A stretch of DNA of 64,000 nucleotides from Limnomonas spitsbergensis. Its lineage: Eukaryota > Chlorophyta > Chlorophyceae > Chlamydomonadales. The stretch's first letter is position 1; each line of letters opens with the position of its first letter. Made by a program: the position numbers and the translations under genes. The notes beneath the pieces were generated by a model. The model searched no databases and was not told where the DNA came from. It was given only the letters and a program-made list of their open reading frames with translations. The stretch spans positions 1,330,501 to 1,394,500 of the forward strand of contig JAYJMM010000032.1 of the NCBI GenBank assembly GCA_037349105.1, in the 5' to 3' direction. Of this stretch, positions 45,640 to 56,621 are shown piece by piece.

Positions 45640-46375
45640 TCACTGCTGTTCGGCAGCCTTTGGATCGGGATTTCCGAGAGGCCCAGTAGGCCCCCGCCCC
45701 CGGCCGGGTTCCACCACGCTGGCCGTGGCAGGTTGAGCCATCAACATGCATGATGGCAGGAGTAATAGAATTTGGTTCCGTCGAAACAGAGTTAGCGCCT
45801 GCAAGCAAGGAGCGCGGGCAGGGAGGGGGCGATTAACGGCGGGTGACTCGATGATGGATATATTTTAAAACGTGAGTGAGCACTGAAACCCGGCAAGTTA
45901 ATACAAAATGCGCTTGACCCACTTGCATTATTTGAAGGCCTATGGTGACAATTTGTGTATGCCCCGCATGATGCGACGTTGGCCGACATGCAGGCCGCTA
46001 GCATCTGATATGTGCAGCAGGGAAACAACCCTTGTTCGGTGCGCAGAGCAACCAACCAGAGGACATGCGCACCAGAACAAAGAGGAGGCCCAGTGACGCA
46101 AGTGCTTGCTTCAATGCTTGTTTAATGGACAGCCAGCGGCTTGTTTGAGAATTGAAGCGTTCCGAGGCAGCTTGGGGTGGCACATGCGCAGCTGCATCAG
46201 GGGACACATCTTCGCCTGTCGCTGCAGGTGCACGAAAGCAACTTCGAACTAGCCATAAATGTGAACCTCTCAGGCAGATAACACATTTCCGTGGCACAAG
46301 GATGCGAGGACTCAGTCGGCCAACCCTAGAAGAGGACAACCCTGCTCGGCATGTTGCCGCGCGGAGGCCTATCAT
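45640..46375 (-). CDS. Small, probably plastid-targeted protein, two exons
   Basis: Exon 1 is 46375-46073 and exon 2 is 45798-45640 (stop TGA); the junction is in phase 0 with CTG/GTGCGC and TTGCTTGCAG borders, giving 153 residues. The start (MIGLRAATCRAGLSSSRVGR) is basic and hydroxylated, like a transit peptide. After an Ala/Pro linker come LSIKQALKQALASLGLLFVL and ALTLFRRNQILLLLPSCMLM, then AQPATA, which resembles a thylakoid-transfer segment with an AxA cleavage site. The remainder (SVVEPGRGRGPTGPLGNPDP) is short and Pro/Gly-rich. No family is recognised. An alternative start upstream at 46465 is in the same frame. Confidence 0.5.
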
Positions 46376-46829
46376 GCTGGATTCACACAAGCTGGGCAAT
46401 GCTGAAGACTTCAAAAGCGAGACCGGGATTCGAATTGTACGCGGTTCCAAAACGAAATGACCCAATAGATAGATCTGCTTGACGGATCGCTTGATGGATC
46501 TGTCCCGTACCCGTACCCGACTGGGCGATTTGCGCTTGCCGTGAATCTACACGGGCATAGAGCACTAGATGGAGCAGAGGCTAAGGTTAGCCAGGGGGGC
46601 ATCAGGCGGCATTGCCGATGTCTGGTCTATAAGGCAACGTGTTAAGGATGTCATACCGCGGGCGGTGGTACCGGAATCATGATCGATGATGCCAGAATCA
46701 CCTTTGGAGCCAAGCGTGTCGAAGCTTCAGATATCTAGACAATCAGACACCTCAAGCCAGCGGGTAATCCAGGATCAAACATGGAGGAAAAGCGCTGTGC
46801 AGCGCTTCAGCTGCTCGGCTATCGCCAAT

Positions 46830-46909
46830 CAGCTGCTCGGCTATCGCCACGTCCTCTTCCGCGCCCTGCACAGTGCGCGGAAGAGGACGTGACGATAGCC
46901 GCGCAGCTG
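46830..46909. repeat. 35-bp inverted repeat with a 10-bp loop
   Basis: The left arm (46830-46864) and the right arm (46875-46909) pair with only two mismatches: CAGCTGCTCGGCTATCGCCA on the left against the complement of the right arm, ending GTCCTCTTCCGCGC. An additional direct copy of the start of the left arm, AGCTGCTCGGCTATCGCCA, lies just upstream at 46810-46827. Confidence 0.85.
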
Positions 46910-46999
46910 ATTATATTGAAGACGAAGCGATGACAGCCATCCGGGTGTGTGTGAGCCAAGTACCATGGGTGGATGAACGGCTGACATGCACTCACATGG

Positions 47000-47330
47000 A
47001 GCATATGGCGCCTGACGCCATGACGACCATGTGCGTTGCACATGCGCCTGCCATGCAAATGCCATGTGACTACCATATGACCGCCATGCAACCGTCATGT
47101 GACTGCCAGGCCACTTTCGTGCCACTGCAATGCAAATGCCATGCGCCAGCCATGCCACTGCCATGCACATACGAAGTGACAGCCATGCGACTGTCGTGCT
47201 ACTGCCATGCCACTGCCATGCACATACGTTGCGACTACCATGTGACTGCCATATGAATGCCACGCATCTACCATTCCACTGCCATGCACACACCCTGTGA
47301 TGGCCATTTGACTGCCATGCCACCAAGAGG
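47000..47330. repeat. Degenerate ACTGCCATGC repeat
   Basis: Roughly 25 loose 12-15 bp units such as CCACTGCCATGCACATACG and TGACTGCCATATGA. No stable reading frame. Confidence 0.7.
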
Positions 47331-47507
47331 CCAAGAGGCCAAACCTGTCGCTTGCATGAGGCTTCGGCTCTGCCTTCGGCAAAAGGGTGGCACAATACGG
47401 CCAGGTTGTGCTACCCTGATCGGCAGCAGACGCCCGGAACGTGTCCGTCGTGGAGGCCCAGGTATATGACGAGGATCTGAATGAGTGTATGCTGCCTTGA
47501 GCCAAGA

Positions 47508-47564
47508 TGGACATGCCATGGATGCCATGGATGCCATGGATGCCATGGATGCCATGGATGCCAA
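47508..47564. repeat. ATGCCATGG 12-bp repeat
   Basis: Five to six perfect copies of GGATGCCAT with period 12 (CCATGGATG). Confidence 0.85.
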
Positions 47565-47764
47565 TCTGCCAACTGCCAATATGCCATAGTCTTGCGCCCC
47601 CTCTGGCTTGCGCATCAAGCAAGTGTTTGACAGCCCCCATTTCACCCGACATGGGCATTTCTGGTCCGCAGGTCCGCCTCGTGACTTCGGACATGCTCAA
47701 ACCCGCAGATGGACCCATGCATGGCTGACGTCGCGCCTCTGCACTGGCAGTCACGCAGGTATGA

Positions 47765-48597
47765 CCCAGGGTCCCAGGGGACAGTGTGAATCAGTTAACC
47801 AGGAAAGTGTGTGAATACGCGAAGCGACGCAGTGTAGGGGACTGTTTCCTGCTGTTGGGATGCAGTGGCTCACTACGGGACGAAGAATAGCAAGATCCTC
47901 TGGGAAACTGAGCGGACCGGCCACATGCGAGAAGTTGTAGATCTTAGGCAGCCTGCTCCGTTGTTAAATGTAGTGAAAACCAAAGCCCCTTAGGTAGGCT
48001 GCTGGGCTGCAACCGCCGGGCTGCTTGGGACCAAAGCTTGACCGGCCTACCGCCAGTGGCCCAGGCAGTATGACATGATGCACCGGTCGGCTGCAGGCCG
48101 TGATGAAGCTGAACGAGGTTCAGGAACCAGGTGCGGCATGGGCCGCTTCAAATACAAGTGCAGATGAATTCGCCAAGGCAGCGATAAACCTCAGCGGGAT
48201 GCAGACGTGCCCACACACGCATGCTGTCGGAGCACCCTCATGATCTGACTATCCCACCGGACATGCATTCGCTTGCTTCCCACATGGTGGCGGAGCACCC
48301 TAATGCGGCAACCGCGCTTCTCCGCGATCTGTCCTTGCGGAACAGGCCACACTTCTGCGCGAGTTTGTCTGGGTCGGTGCGCTCCAGCAGCAACGACGCG
48401 TTCTTGAGGAGCAGCGACGAAAACATATTGAGCGGCAGCAGCAGTAGGCTTCACAGTTGTGGCACGGCCTGACACTCATGGTGGGCTCGTTGCAAGGGCC
48501 ACTGCTCTGGCAGACGTGGGCACTGGCGGCGCGGCCGCCACGGCGGCGAAGGAGATGAGCATATCGCCAGCAGCTTCTGGAGTCCCAGCGCCAGTGC
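47765..48597 (+). other. Unassigned stretch with weak open frames
   Basis: A partial MITE lies at 48000-48110. From 48118 to 48236 the plus strand is open (KLNEVQEPGAAWAASNTSAD), and from about 48310 to 48448 another frame encodes Gln/Arg-rich sequence (EEQRRKHIERQQQ, stop). Both could be decayed or isolated exons; no family or full gene model is supported. Confidence 0.25.
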
Positions 48598-48790
48598 TTA
48601 TTTTTTCGGGACTCTGCTACATGTCAGCTACACTCCAGCCTCGGGCGGGAGGCCCCATTTTTGCCAGATATGCTGCTTTGGCCACCAGTCGTAGGCCTGT
48701 TCAGGTTTGGCCCCCAATGAGGCCATTGGTGGCCGCCGGTCGGCCTGCCAAAGGTGGACTCGTAGCCAGAAAAAATAAGCATTGCCCTTC
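48598..48790 (+). repeat. TCAGCTAC MITE, full copy with clear inverted ends
   Basis: The left end is GTGCTTATTTTTTCGGGACT then CTGCTAC. The right end, reverse-complemented, is ATGCTTATTTTTTCTGGCTA then CGAG. The interior has CATGTCAGCTACACTCCAGC, ATGCTGCTTTGGCCACCAGT and GTAGGCCTGTTCAGGTTTGG. It is the best copy for defining the element, about 190 bp. Confidence 0.8.
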
Positions 48791-49104
48791 GCTACATGCC
48801 TATACGCAGCCCCTTCATCTGCGTTGGAAACTCTTGCGGTTAAGCCAACGTAGCTGAGGGTGTGCGTGATGAACCTCGGGATACAAGTGAGACCATCCTT
48901 TGAAAAGTTTTAGGTGTAGCTAGGTTCAAATAATACTTGAAGGTGTGCCTCCCCCTCGGCCCAGTGATGGCCGCACGGTGGCCGCCCACGCACAGGTCCG
49001 GTGTGGTGCTCTAGTACGCACTTCAATCCACACTTCAATCCACACTGTGCATCACCACATGTGTCTGACACCACTGATGTAGTTATGTCTCTCTCCTGTA
49101 GCCT

Positions 49105-49190
49105 GTAGTTTCTTTTCTTCCCGAGCAGACAGTCGGGCGCCCGTGCGGCCGAGCTTTTTCCCAGCATGGCCCAGACGTGTGATGTCATTG
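49105..49190 (+). repeat. GACGTCATT-family 3' fragment
   Basis: GGGCGCCCGTGCGGCCGAGC, then GGCCCAGACGTGTGATGTCA. Confidence 0.65.
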
Positions 49191-49264
49191 ACTCATGTAC
49201 CCCAGACCCCCACAAGCTGGTGTTGCAGCTGTCACCCAAGATGAAACAAGCGCTTTGATCATTG

Positions 49265-49670
49265 GGTCACCAACCGTAGGTTCAGCTACACTTCAGCTAC
49301 ATCACTGCCTGTCGCTGTGGCGGTCGGTAGCAGCAAGCTACCGATGGCCCTGCTGCTTGGGCCATCGGTCGTAGTTTTTCTCGCATGCTTCAGCTACACT
49401 TTTCAGCTACGTCACGGCCATGGGAGACTACTGTTCCAAAACCTGATGCTGCTCGGTTGCAGCAAGCTACCGATGGTCCTGTTGCTTGGGCCATCGGTCG
49501 AAGTTTTTCTAGCACGCTTCAGGTACACTTTTATTTCAGTAGCATCACGGCCTGCAGCCATGGGAGACCACTGTTACAATCCCTGATGCTGCTCGGGCCT
49601 TTGGCTGTGGGCCGGCTAATGCTTGATAGCCCATTAGCCTCCCCCAAGGGTGGACTGGCACACAATTAAA
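49265..49670 (+). repeat. Three tandem MITE-derived units of about 120 bp
   Basis: Each begins TTCAGCTACACTT then (T/C)CAGCTAC(A/G)TCAC and includes GATGCTGCTCGG, AAGCTACCGATGG and GGGCCATCGGTCG. Local tandem amplification of a diverged TCAGCTAC MITE. Confidence 0.75.
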
Positions 49671-49679
49671 TGAACTTTG

Positions 49680-50089
49680 ACATATGCACCCATTCTTCTT
49701 GGTGCGTACCCAATTACCCGGGCTTGCATTCCGCTGGGATTGCCTTCTGCTGCAGCTCCATGCAGGTGGCTGGATCCAATACCTTTGCTGGATCCGCCTA
49801 GATCCAGTTTCTTTCTGGATCCAACAAGGCCAGGGTCTGGATACTGGCATCATCTGTGCCTGTAGTCTGCTGGGGGCCTGGTGCACTCCCTAACTTACTC
49901 TATGTCCGGCTTACCTTCCATGCTGCAATATTTCCTTCCCCCCCACACATCATGGCGGAACGCATTTATATTTTCCTCACTTCCTTACTTGCCAATCGCT
50001 GTGACTCCAGCCTCACGGTTCCAGCAGCAACGGGGTGGAGGGAAACATTTTCCGGCCCTTTCGATCATGACCCTTTATTTTATTTGATT
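49680..50089. other. Unassigned stretch
   Basis: It has a local CTGGATCC repeat at 49765-49830. No gene recognised. Confidence 0.35.
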
Positions 50090-50605
50090 TTGTTTCAATT
50101 TCCTCGTATAGGTATCTTCCTCCTTTGCGTTTCCCTATTTGTATCCCCCCCCTTGACTTTCCCCAATCCTTTTATTCCTCCCTCTCCCTACTTCTATCTT
50201 CCTTAATTTTCCTCCTCCTCTTATTTTCTCCCTTGTTTTCTGTCTTCCTCCTTTTTATTTGCTTCCTCATTTGTATTCTTTCTAGTAAAATTCCCCAATT
50301 GTGATAAATTTGTATTTCTTCCTCGTTTAATTGTTTTCCTCTTGTATTTCCCCTTCATTTTTTGTTCTTTCTCCTTTTATCCCCTCCTCTTTTATATCCT
50401 CCTCCTTTTCCCCCCCGTCCTTTCCATTATTCATTTTTTCTTCCTCATTTTTGTATTTCTTCTTTCTTTTATTTTCTCCCCCTTTTATTTACGGCTTCCT
50501 ATATTTCTCCCTAATTTTGTTCATTCCTTATTTATCTCTTCCTCCTTTTAATTCAGTAACCCTCCTTGCTTTTCTTCCTCATTTATTCCCCCCCCTCGGC
50601 TTAAC
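50090..50605. repeat. Polypyrimidine low-complexity tract
   Basis: About 500 bp almost free of G on the plus strand, made of loose TTCCTC(C/A)TTTTTATTT units. No protein is credible here despite open frames. Confidence 0.85.
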
Positions 50606-51002
50606 TAGTGCATGCCATCTTTACATGTAGCTTTGAATTGCAATTAGCTTACCTCTCGGCAGCCCAAGTGTCTCATATTGTTTCATCGTCGTAAATCAAG
50701 CAAACTAAGGCAAGCATTGAGGTACACAATATACCATACTAGTCGGAAGACACATTGCGCATCGTGATGCGATTTCGAATTGGTCTCACACCTTCACCCC
50801 TGGTTGGCCATTGTGTCAAGCTTCTTACATTGGCAAGCCGCGATAATCCTCTAGCCCAGCCGTGAAAATCCCCAAACCCTGAGGTGCAAACACGAGGGAA
50901 TCATCCAAATCGCCATTTTCTTCGTATCTGCCATCCGATGAATGGCCAGGACGTAGAGGGTGCAAGGGGGGGGGCAGAGCGGGCTTAGGCCAGGATGTTT
51001 AG
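50606..51002. other. Unassigned stretch
   Basis: Between the pyrimidine tract and a SINE. Nothing recognised. Confidence 0.35.
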
Positions 51003-51240
51003 AACAGTGCATACCCCTGGGCTCTGCTGAACGGTCGGCCGCGTGGGGCTGGTAGGGCATGAATGGGCTCAATTCCAGCTACCATGCACAACCAGGCCCA
51101 TAGTGCAGCCATACCATACATGTAGACGACGGGGGCAGGAAGTCAGGAACATGGAACCCGGCGTTGTAGATGTGGGGCAGAGAAGATCGTTTTGCGGGTT
51201 CGATCACTCAACATATGGGTATGGATGCCACCGGCGAAGG
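51003..51240 (-). repeat. SINE, longest copy
   Basis: The minus strand reads GGTGGCATCC at the head, GTGATCGAACCCGCAAAACG (B-box-like), GGGTTCCATGTTCCTGACTT, ATGGTATGGCTGCACTATGG, GGTAGCTGGAATTGAGCCCA, TACCAGCCCCACGCGGCCGA and the tail GGGTATGCACTGTTCTAAAC. Confidence 0.7.
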
Positions 51241-51299
51241 CCAGGATGTGAAGGGGGGTGCCGCATGGCTGGGTTCGGGTTCAGGAGCGGGCTGAATAG

Positions 51300-51784
51300 G
51301 GCTTAGGAGCGGGTGGGGTATGTGATAAGGAGCAGGCAGGGTTAGGGTTCAAGAGTGGGTGGCGGGGTCTCAATTTCCAAATGCACGGGACGCCAGCGAC
51401 GGCATGCGCCAGTAAATAAGATACTAGCGTCCTTGGCCATACAGCAGTTGCCGCTTCCAGACGCAAGGCCGAACTTAGTCCATCACGGCGACGGGGCTTT
51501 GACAGCCGGGGCGCGGCCACAGCAAGGCCTCACGGCGGCGGCACTGGCGGTGGCCACGCCCACAGCAAGGCCTAGCGGCAGCGGCACTGGCGGTGTAGAG
51601 TGCCGCGCCGTCTGCTTTTTGCCACGGTCTCTTCCACAACGAGGGGATGGCATCGTTCCTCGGTAAACTAGCGTGGTCGCCAGACTGTGGGATCCCCCAT
51701 GGTGGCATCCATTGATTTGTGTCTCTCGCTCTTGCCTTAATTTATATCTTCAGCATTTGCTCCATTTAAACACACATTGTGTTA
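51300..51784. other. Unassigned, with a short GC-rich duplication
   Basis: At 51510-51600 two units share CACAGCAAGGCCT and GGCACTGGCGGTG. No confident exon. Confidence 0.35.
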
Positions 51785-51935
51785 TGTCTTTTGTGGTTGT
51801 TTGGTGGGTGAACTTGCTATCCCTTCCTTCCTCTTGTGCCTTCTCCCTTGATTTTCTTAGCTGACTTTTGTTTGCCGACGTGGCCGAGCTTCATTTCAGC
51901 ATGGCCCAGATGTGTAACGTCATTGGCACATTGTG
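51785..51935 (+). repeat. Dispersed repeat, GACGTCATT-ended family
   Basis: This is the closest relative of the copy at 148-290: TTGGTGGGTGAACTTGCTAT, CCTCTTGTGCCTTCTCCCTT, GCCGACGTGGCCGAGCTTCA and TGTAACGTCATTG in the same order. Confidence 0.75.
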
Positions 51936-52165
51936 TGTTTGTGCCCGATTTCAAACACCTGCTCAAAAGGCTTGGCGACTGGCCTGCCCACACTCATTAC
52001 AGCAATGACAGAAAACAACGACAGTCTTCAGAAATACTGGCGAGTAGCCTATTGGTGGCAGGCAATGTCATTCAAAAATCAGAACCCACGACTACCATCC
52101 CAGAAAAAATGTTGTAATACTCCCCATGCCCTAAACACCCTTGCAAAACCACACACATCAGAAGA

Positions 52166-52236
52166 ATTGAGCCTAGTCATTCCTGACCAGCCCCACGAGG
52201 CCGAGCGTTCAGCAGGGCCCAGCGCACTGTTCTAAA
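52166..52236 (+). repeat. SINE 3' fragment, plus orientation
   Basis: AATTGAGCCTAGTCATTCCT, CCAGCCCCACGAGGCCGAGC and GTTCAGCAGGGCCCAGCG up to CACTGTTCTAAAC. Confidence 0.65.
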
Positions 52237-52656
52237 CAGATCAGAAGAACAGTGGGCTGCGACCATTCGATGTCCATATCGATTGAAACCTGTTAACCAG
52301 CCGAGGGCAGGTCCACCAAGGTCCAATCCGTCATACACTTGATACTTGCGAGGGACACGCGGCCGAGCCTTTTGAGCAGGGTCCAGAGCTGTAATGTCAT
52401 TGAATTGACCTACTAGGGGCAGGCCCGCCCATGTAGGGCATAGGTCACTACCAGCTAGAGCCAGGCCCACCCAGGTCCAGCGCCGCGAAACCTCATTGAA
52501 ATGATGCCAAGCACTTGCGACAACAAATCGCAGATGTATGTGAAGCATCGGCAGCAGTTTTGTTTGCAGTTACAGGTCCCATCAATTGCCTCCTTGACGC
52601 CGAATGGCCTCAAAAGATATACAGGAGTTGCCCGCCCGCTTTTCGTTGGTGCACCA

Positions 52657-52780
52657 TTAACGAGGTAGCTGTGCGCCTCCCGCAGCCTCTGATTCCAGCC
52701 TCGCCTCCCCTCGCTTGGCCGGGTCGATCCAGCAGGGGTTCCATGCACCCAGCAGCACATACGGATCCGCCGGCTCTTGC
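52657..52780 (-). CDS. Possible terminal exon, unknown protein
   Basis: The acceptor TTGTACTCTAG at 52781 opens a frame encoding QEPADPYVLLGAWNPCWIDP, AKRGEARLESEAAGG and AQLPR, then TAA. The composition is gene-like and the acceptor is good. Upstream exons were not identified and no family is recognised. Confidence 0.35.
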
Positions 52781-53635
52781 CTAGAGTACAGCAAACAAAA
52801 AAACCATTTTTCAGGGGCACGGCAAAATAATACTTGTTCGTATGGCACACAACACACACGGCATTTAGTGGTTTAACGCACTTTTGACCTTTTGACTTAT
52901 GGCCAAGCAAAGCAAGGGGGGCCTGCATGGTCTGTTGTTTGGGTTGAGGAGGTTACAAGGAGGTTACGCTGCGGCTGCTCCACCGAAGGTAGAGGGCCAC
53001 AGGCGGTTCCTCTCACAGGGTCGACGCCATTTTTCAGTGGGAAATTAAGATTTTTGTCGACAGCTTGCCCTGAGAGCAGAGCATGAGAATAAAACATGTT
53101 TGGATGCCCGAGGGAAGGCCAATCAAATCTACGGTATGGAGCAAGGCAGCAGATCAAGGCGGGAGTCGGTTGCATGGAGCACGGGACACGTAGAATTAAG
53201 CTGCCTAGAGCTGGGCAACACAAAGAACAAGTTCCTTTGTTAGGAGCGTGACAGCGATACAATGTTTGTCTGTTGTCTTTGTAGCTGGCGATTTTGTTTG
53301 TTCTCTGGTGTCTGTCTCCGTATTCGTTCTCTGATCTCCTCCCAGTTCGCTCTGCCTGGCCCTTTCGCAAAAGGCTGTGGGTGGTTGCGTCAACTTTGTA
53401 ACAACAAAAGAAAAGGAGGGGGTCGGTTTTGTGGAGCGCAACAGCAACGCAAGAGGCGAACTCGGTCATAAGGGGCCCGGCAATTATAAAACGAGATTTT
53501 CAGTTGTATGTCGCATGACATCAATACCTGAGGGTTTCGGTTGAAGGGATAACAACACACGTGGTATGAAGCTGCAGAGAGCAGAAACACACACACAATT
53601 ATGGAAGGTGGTGCATACTAGTGCAAAGCAATTAT
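52781..53635. other. Repeat-derived, fragments of MITE family B
   Basis: GATGCCCGAGGGAAGG with CAATCAAATCTAC (53103-53136) and TGGTTGCGTCAACTTTGTAA (about 53383-53402) match MITE family B, but the order relative to the complete copies is disturbed. No gene seen. Confidence 0.5.
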
Positions 53636-53830
53636 TGCGCAGTATTTCTTTTTTCGTGGCTCAGCTACGTCAGCTACACTCCAGAGTCCAGCCTCTAGGC
53701 AGAGGCTGCAGATGTGGCCAGCAAAACCGCCATGGGCACCAGTAGTAGGCCGGTCCTGCTTTGGTCTCAATCGGGCCTTTGGCGGCCTGCTAAAGCTGGA
53801 CTAGTAGCTGAAAAAACAAACGCTTTTGTC
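53636..53830 (+). repeat. TCAGCTAC MITE copy
   Basis: The left end is TTTCTTTTTTCGTGGCTCAG then CTAC. The right end is AGTAGCTGAAAAAACAAACG, its inverted counterpart. The interior has GTAGTAGGCCGGTC, TTTGGTCTCAATCGGGCC and GGCGGCCTGCTAAAGC. Confidence 0.75.
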
Positions 53831-54284
53831 ACACTCGATTCTAGGCAAATTCAGATCCTTTCACCAGCACGGGGCCGTAATTACTTGCTGGGAAAAGGAG
53901 CTGAATTCTATATTACGGCGCAATTGCACTGCATGACAGCACTGATCTTATCTCCTGGTGCAAGCCACAGCTCTACTGTCGGATGTTACCCAATTCAATA
54001 ACAGATCACAGCCTGCGACCAACGGTGTGGGTCCAGTACAGCAAGCCTTGCTCCTTGAGCCACTGGCAGTAGGCTGATGAATGATTGCTACCCATAGGCC
54101 CAATGGTGGCACCCAGTGCTTTTTTTCGTCGGTACTGGGTACTAGTCATACCGAAACACGGTGTCAAACAATTAATGGTTGGAGGTCCAGCGCAGTCGCT
54201 CGGTACCGAAAATATCCCGAAAAGCAGCGAAAAAACTGAGAATCAGAATTTATCTCGCCTGCGGCAATCGTTTCAAATTAATAC
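53831..54284. other. Partial MITE and unassigned sequence
   Basis: A diverged MITE fragment lies at about 54000-54110 (TTGAGCCACTGGCAGTAGGC). The rest is unassigned. Confidence 0.4.
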
Positions 54285-54509
54285 CGTAGATTCACTTTGC
54301 CTTCCCTCATAACGTTGTTTTAGGTTGCTTTAGGTTCCCTCATAAGGTTGTCTTAGGTTCCCTCATAATTAACGTTGTTTTAGGTTGAGAGAACCATGCA
54401 TTTACTAATTATCGAGTGTCAACGCCCGATTTCAGTCGACAATTTCTCCCGAGGGCAGCAGTAAAAAACCCCACTTTTTGATGCCTGAGGGAAGGCAAAT
54501 CAAATCTAC
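54285..54509. repeat. MITE family B, complete copy
   Basis: The left end is GTAGATTCACTTTGCCTTCC. The right end, reverse-complemented, is GTAGATTTGATTTGCCTTCC, so the terminal inverted repeats are about 20-25 bp. Internally, TTCCCTCATAA and CGTTGTTTTAGGTT are repeated three times. Confidence 0.75.
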
Positions 54510-54671
54510 AGCAGTGAACATCACTACAACAATCACTGTTGGCCCCCCCTGCCTCTCCCCCTAAAGTGATACAGCAACAAAGACTTTCTTCAAGTATTGA
54601 CAAACCTGCTGCCCTTTCAAAGCAGTGCCTGCAAAATAACAGTGTATTAAACGACAAACCATCTCGGAGGT

Positions 54672-54850
54672 GCTGCCGCAATTTATTTTTGAAGTGGTGC
54701 AGTGCTGATCAAACTAGCTGTGGATTCCATACGAACCATATGAATGAGACGCTGCCACAATTTATTTTCGAAGCGGTGCAGTGCTGATCAAACTAGCCGT
54801 GGATTCCATACGAACCATATGAATGAGATGCTGCCGCAATTTATTTTCTC
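54672..54850. repeat. About 78-bp tandem repeat, 2.3 copies
   Basis: CTGCCGCAATTTATTTTTGA, GTGCAGTGCTGATCAAACTA and CCATACGAACCATATGAATG recur in order. Confidence 0.85.
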
Positions 54851-54957
54851 TTGCCCTTGCCTGGTGGTGAGACACGCTGTTAAGTTCACTCAATCTCACG
54901 CGCCAGCGACTGGGCCAATTTCGTTCCTTTGTGTGCGTTAGATGCCCCAGACTGCTG

Positions 54958-55167
54958 CTAGGGCACATCCATTTGAACAGATGCGGCCTTGCTGACAGAG
55001 TGACGCATCATGGCGGGTGCTGCTGGCAGCTCAGCACCCGTCAAGACAGGTACCGTCAGCATAGTGCCCGTCATGGCATGTGCTACCGGTGGCACGCCCG
55101 CCGTCCTATTCAGATGACTGGGAGAATGCACAGTCGCCAAAACAGCAGCAAGCCTAAGGTCCTGCAT
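54958..55167 (-). CDS. Small open frame, doubtful
   Basis: A 69-codon frame, Ala/Val/Met/Pro-rich (MQDLRLAAVLATVHSP, ends VSKAASVQMDVP), with reasonable codon use. The opposite strand is also open over part of it. No family or splice context supports it. Confidence 0.2.
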   Translation of the reverse strand: MQDLRLAAVLATVHSPSHLNRTAGVPPVAHAMTGTMLTVPVLTGAELPAAPAMMRHSVSKAASVQMDVP

Positions 55168-55360
55168 GTGACCTGTGCTTCATTGACAAAATACATTGAC
55201 AAACGCATCAGACCTCAAACGCTGTTGTCTTATCCGTCTCACCTTATAATTCCGTCACTCTTCCTCGGCTGGCGCCCCTCCAAACCCTAAAACCCTTAAA
55301 CGCGTCAGACGTCTAACGCTGTCATCTTATCCATCAAACCTGTATTGTATTATTCATCGG

Positions 55361-55555
55361 ATGCTATTCCTTCCGATCAAAGAAGTGGGCTGCGCCAACG
55401 CAAATTGCCGACGGGCTCTCGCATGCTCCATCCGAGACATAACTCACCCGGGTTTGGACATCAGGCATCTGAACATCAGGCGAGAGGAGGGCATGAAGTC
55501 CCGAAAAATGGAACCGTCCTCACCAGCCACAGCCTGCGGAGAGATGGATTTCGTT
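55361..55555 (+). CDS. Small open frame or exon, doubtful
   Basis: The frame encodes KEVGCANANCRRALACSIRD, HPGLDIRHLNIRREEGMKSR and SPATACGEMDF, followed by a weak GT. CxxNC and Arg-rich content are noted but not diagnostic. It is followed by two loose GACCAGCCAGCGC repeat units (55612, 55703). Confidence 0.25.
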
Positions 55556-55959
55556 AGGTCAGACCGGGGCTCTTTGAAGTGCTGTATGGGAATAGGAATG
55601 GGGGCTTACTGACCAGCCAGCGCTCGCATGCAGACCCTCAAAATGTAAGACTCAAGCCCTCTGAGGGGGGGGAAATCCATCGTAGGAACGGGAGCACCCT
55701 GACCAGCCAGCGCATTTGAAGGGACGCCGGCAGTTTTCAACATGGAAGACTTGAGCCGTGCGAAACAAGATGGCTCGGAGCGTCCCTACCACGCAGGGCA
55801 TGCAGACCTGCAGGGCTGCTGCTGACTACCTGGTGAGATCGGAGCCCTCTGGAATCAGAAATGGGATTTTTTGCCTGTGCCCCCCTTTCATGTGCCCCCC
55901 TTTTGTGTGCCTGAGATTGCAGCTTCACCCCAAAAGGCAAGTAGGGGCATCTAGCTGCT

Positions 55960-56420
55960 CATAAGAAGGACGTGGGCACACAGAGGGCACATGGGCACGA
56001 GGCTAGAGGCCATGAGGTTGTACTGAAGCATAATGAGGCCATGAGGGTGTACGGCAGCCCGGGGTAGGGGTGGCCATAGGGGTGCATGGGAGCCACATGG
56101 GGCCTTGACGGCGCATGGGGGCCACATGGGGCCTTGAGGGTACATGGGGGGCAAATGGGGCCTTGAGGGTGGATGGCAGCCCCAAGAGGCCATGAGAGTG
56201 CATGGGAGCCACATGGGGCCTTGACGGCGCATGGGAGCCACATGGGGCCTTGAGGGTGCATGGGAGCCACATGGGGCATTGAGGGTGCATGGGAGCCACA
56301 TGGGGCATTAAGGGTGCATCGGGGAAACATGGGGCCTTGAGGGTGCAGGGGGGGAACATGGGGCCTTGAGGGTGCAGGGGAGCCACATGGGGCCTTGACG
56401 GCGCATGGGGGCCACGGTTT
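55960..56420. repeat. 30-bp minisatellite, about 15 copies
   Basis: Units of GGAGCCACATGGGGCCTTGA then GGGTGCATG, or GACGGCGCATG. The minus-strand frames across it (HVAPMHPQGP-type) are repeat artefacts. Confidence 0.9.
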
Positions 56421-56621
56421 CAACACATTGCCGTGAGGCATGGAGGTGGGCGGAGGGCTAGCCACGGCGACAGCCAGAGCGATTTGTCCATCCTGACATT
56501 CAAATGCAGCCCGTCGACAATATACCTTGACTGCATGACGTTAAGAGGCAAATATACACCAGGTGAGGGCAGCCCTTCGGACTTGGAAGCCGTGACCCCA
56601 TGTGATCGACGCGGATCACGA

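Noticed and set aside
50331..50630. Phe/Ser-rich putative membrane protein
   Set aside because: The sequence is a low-complexity pyrimidine tract; hydrophobicity follows from T richness.
55959..56465. Pro/His-rich minus-strand frames
   Set aside because: They are translations of the 30-bp minisatellite.
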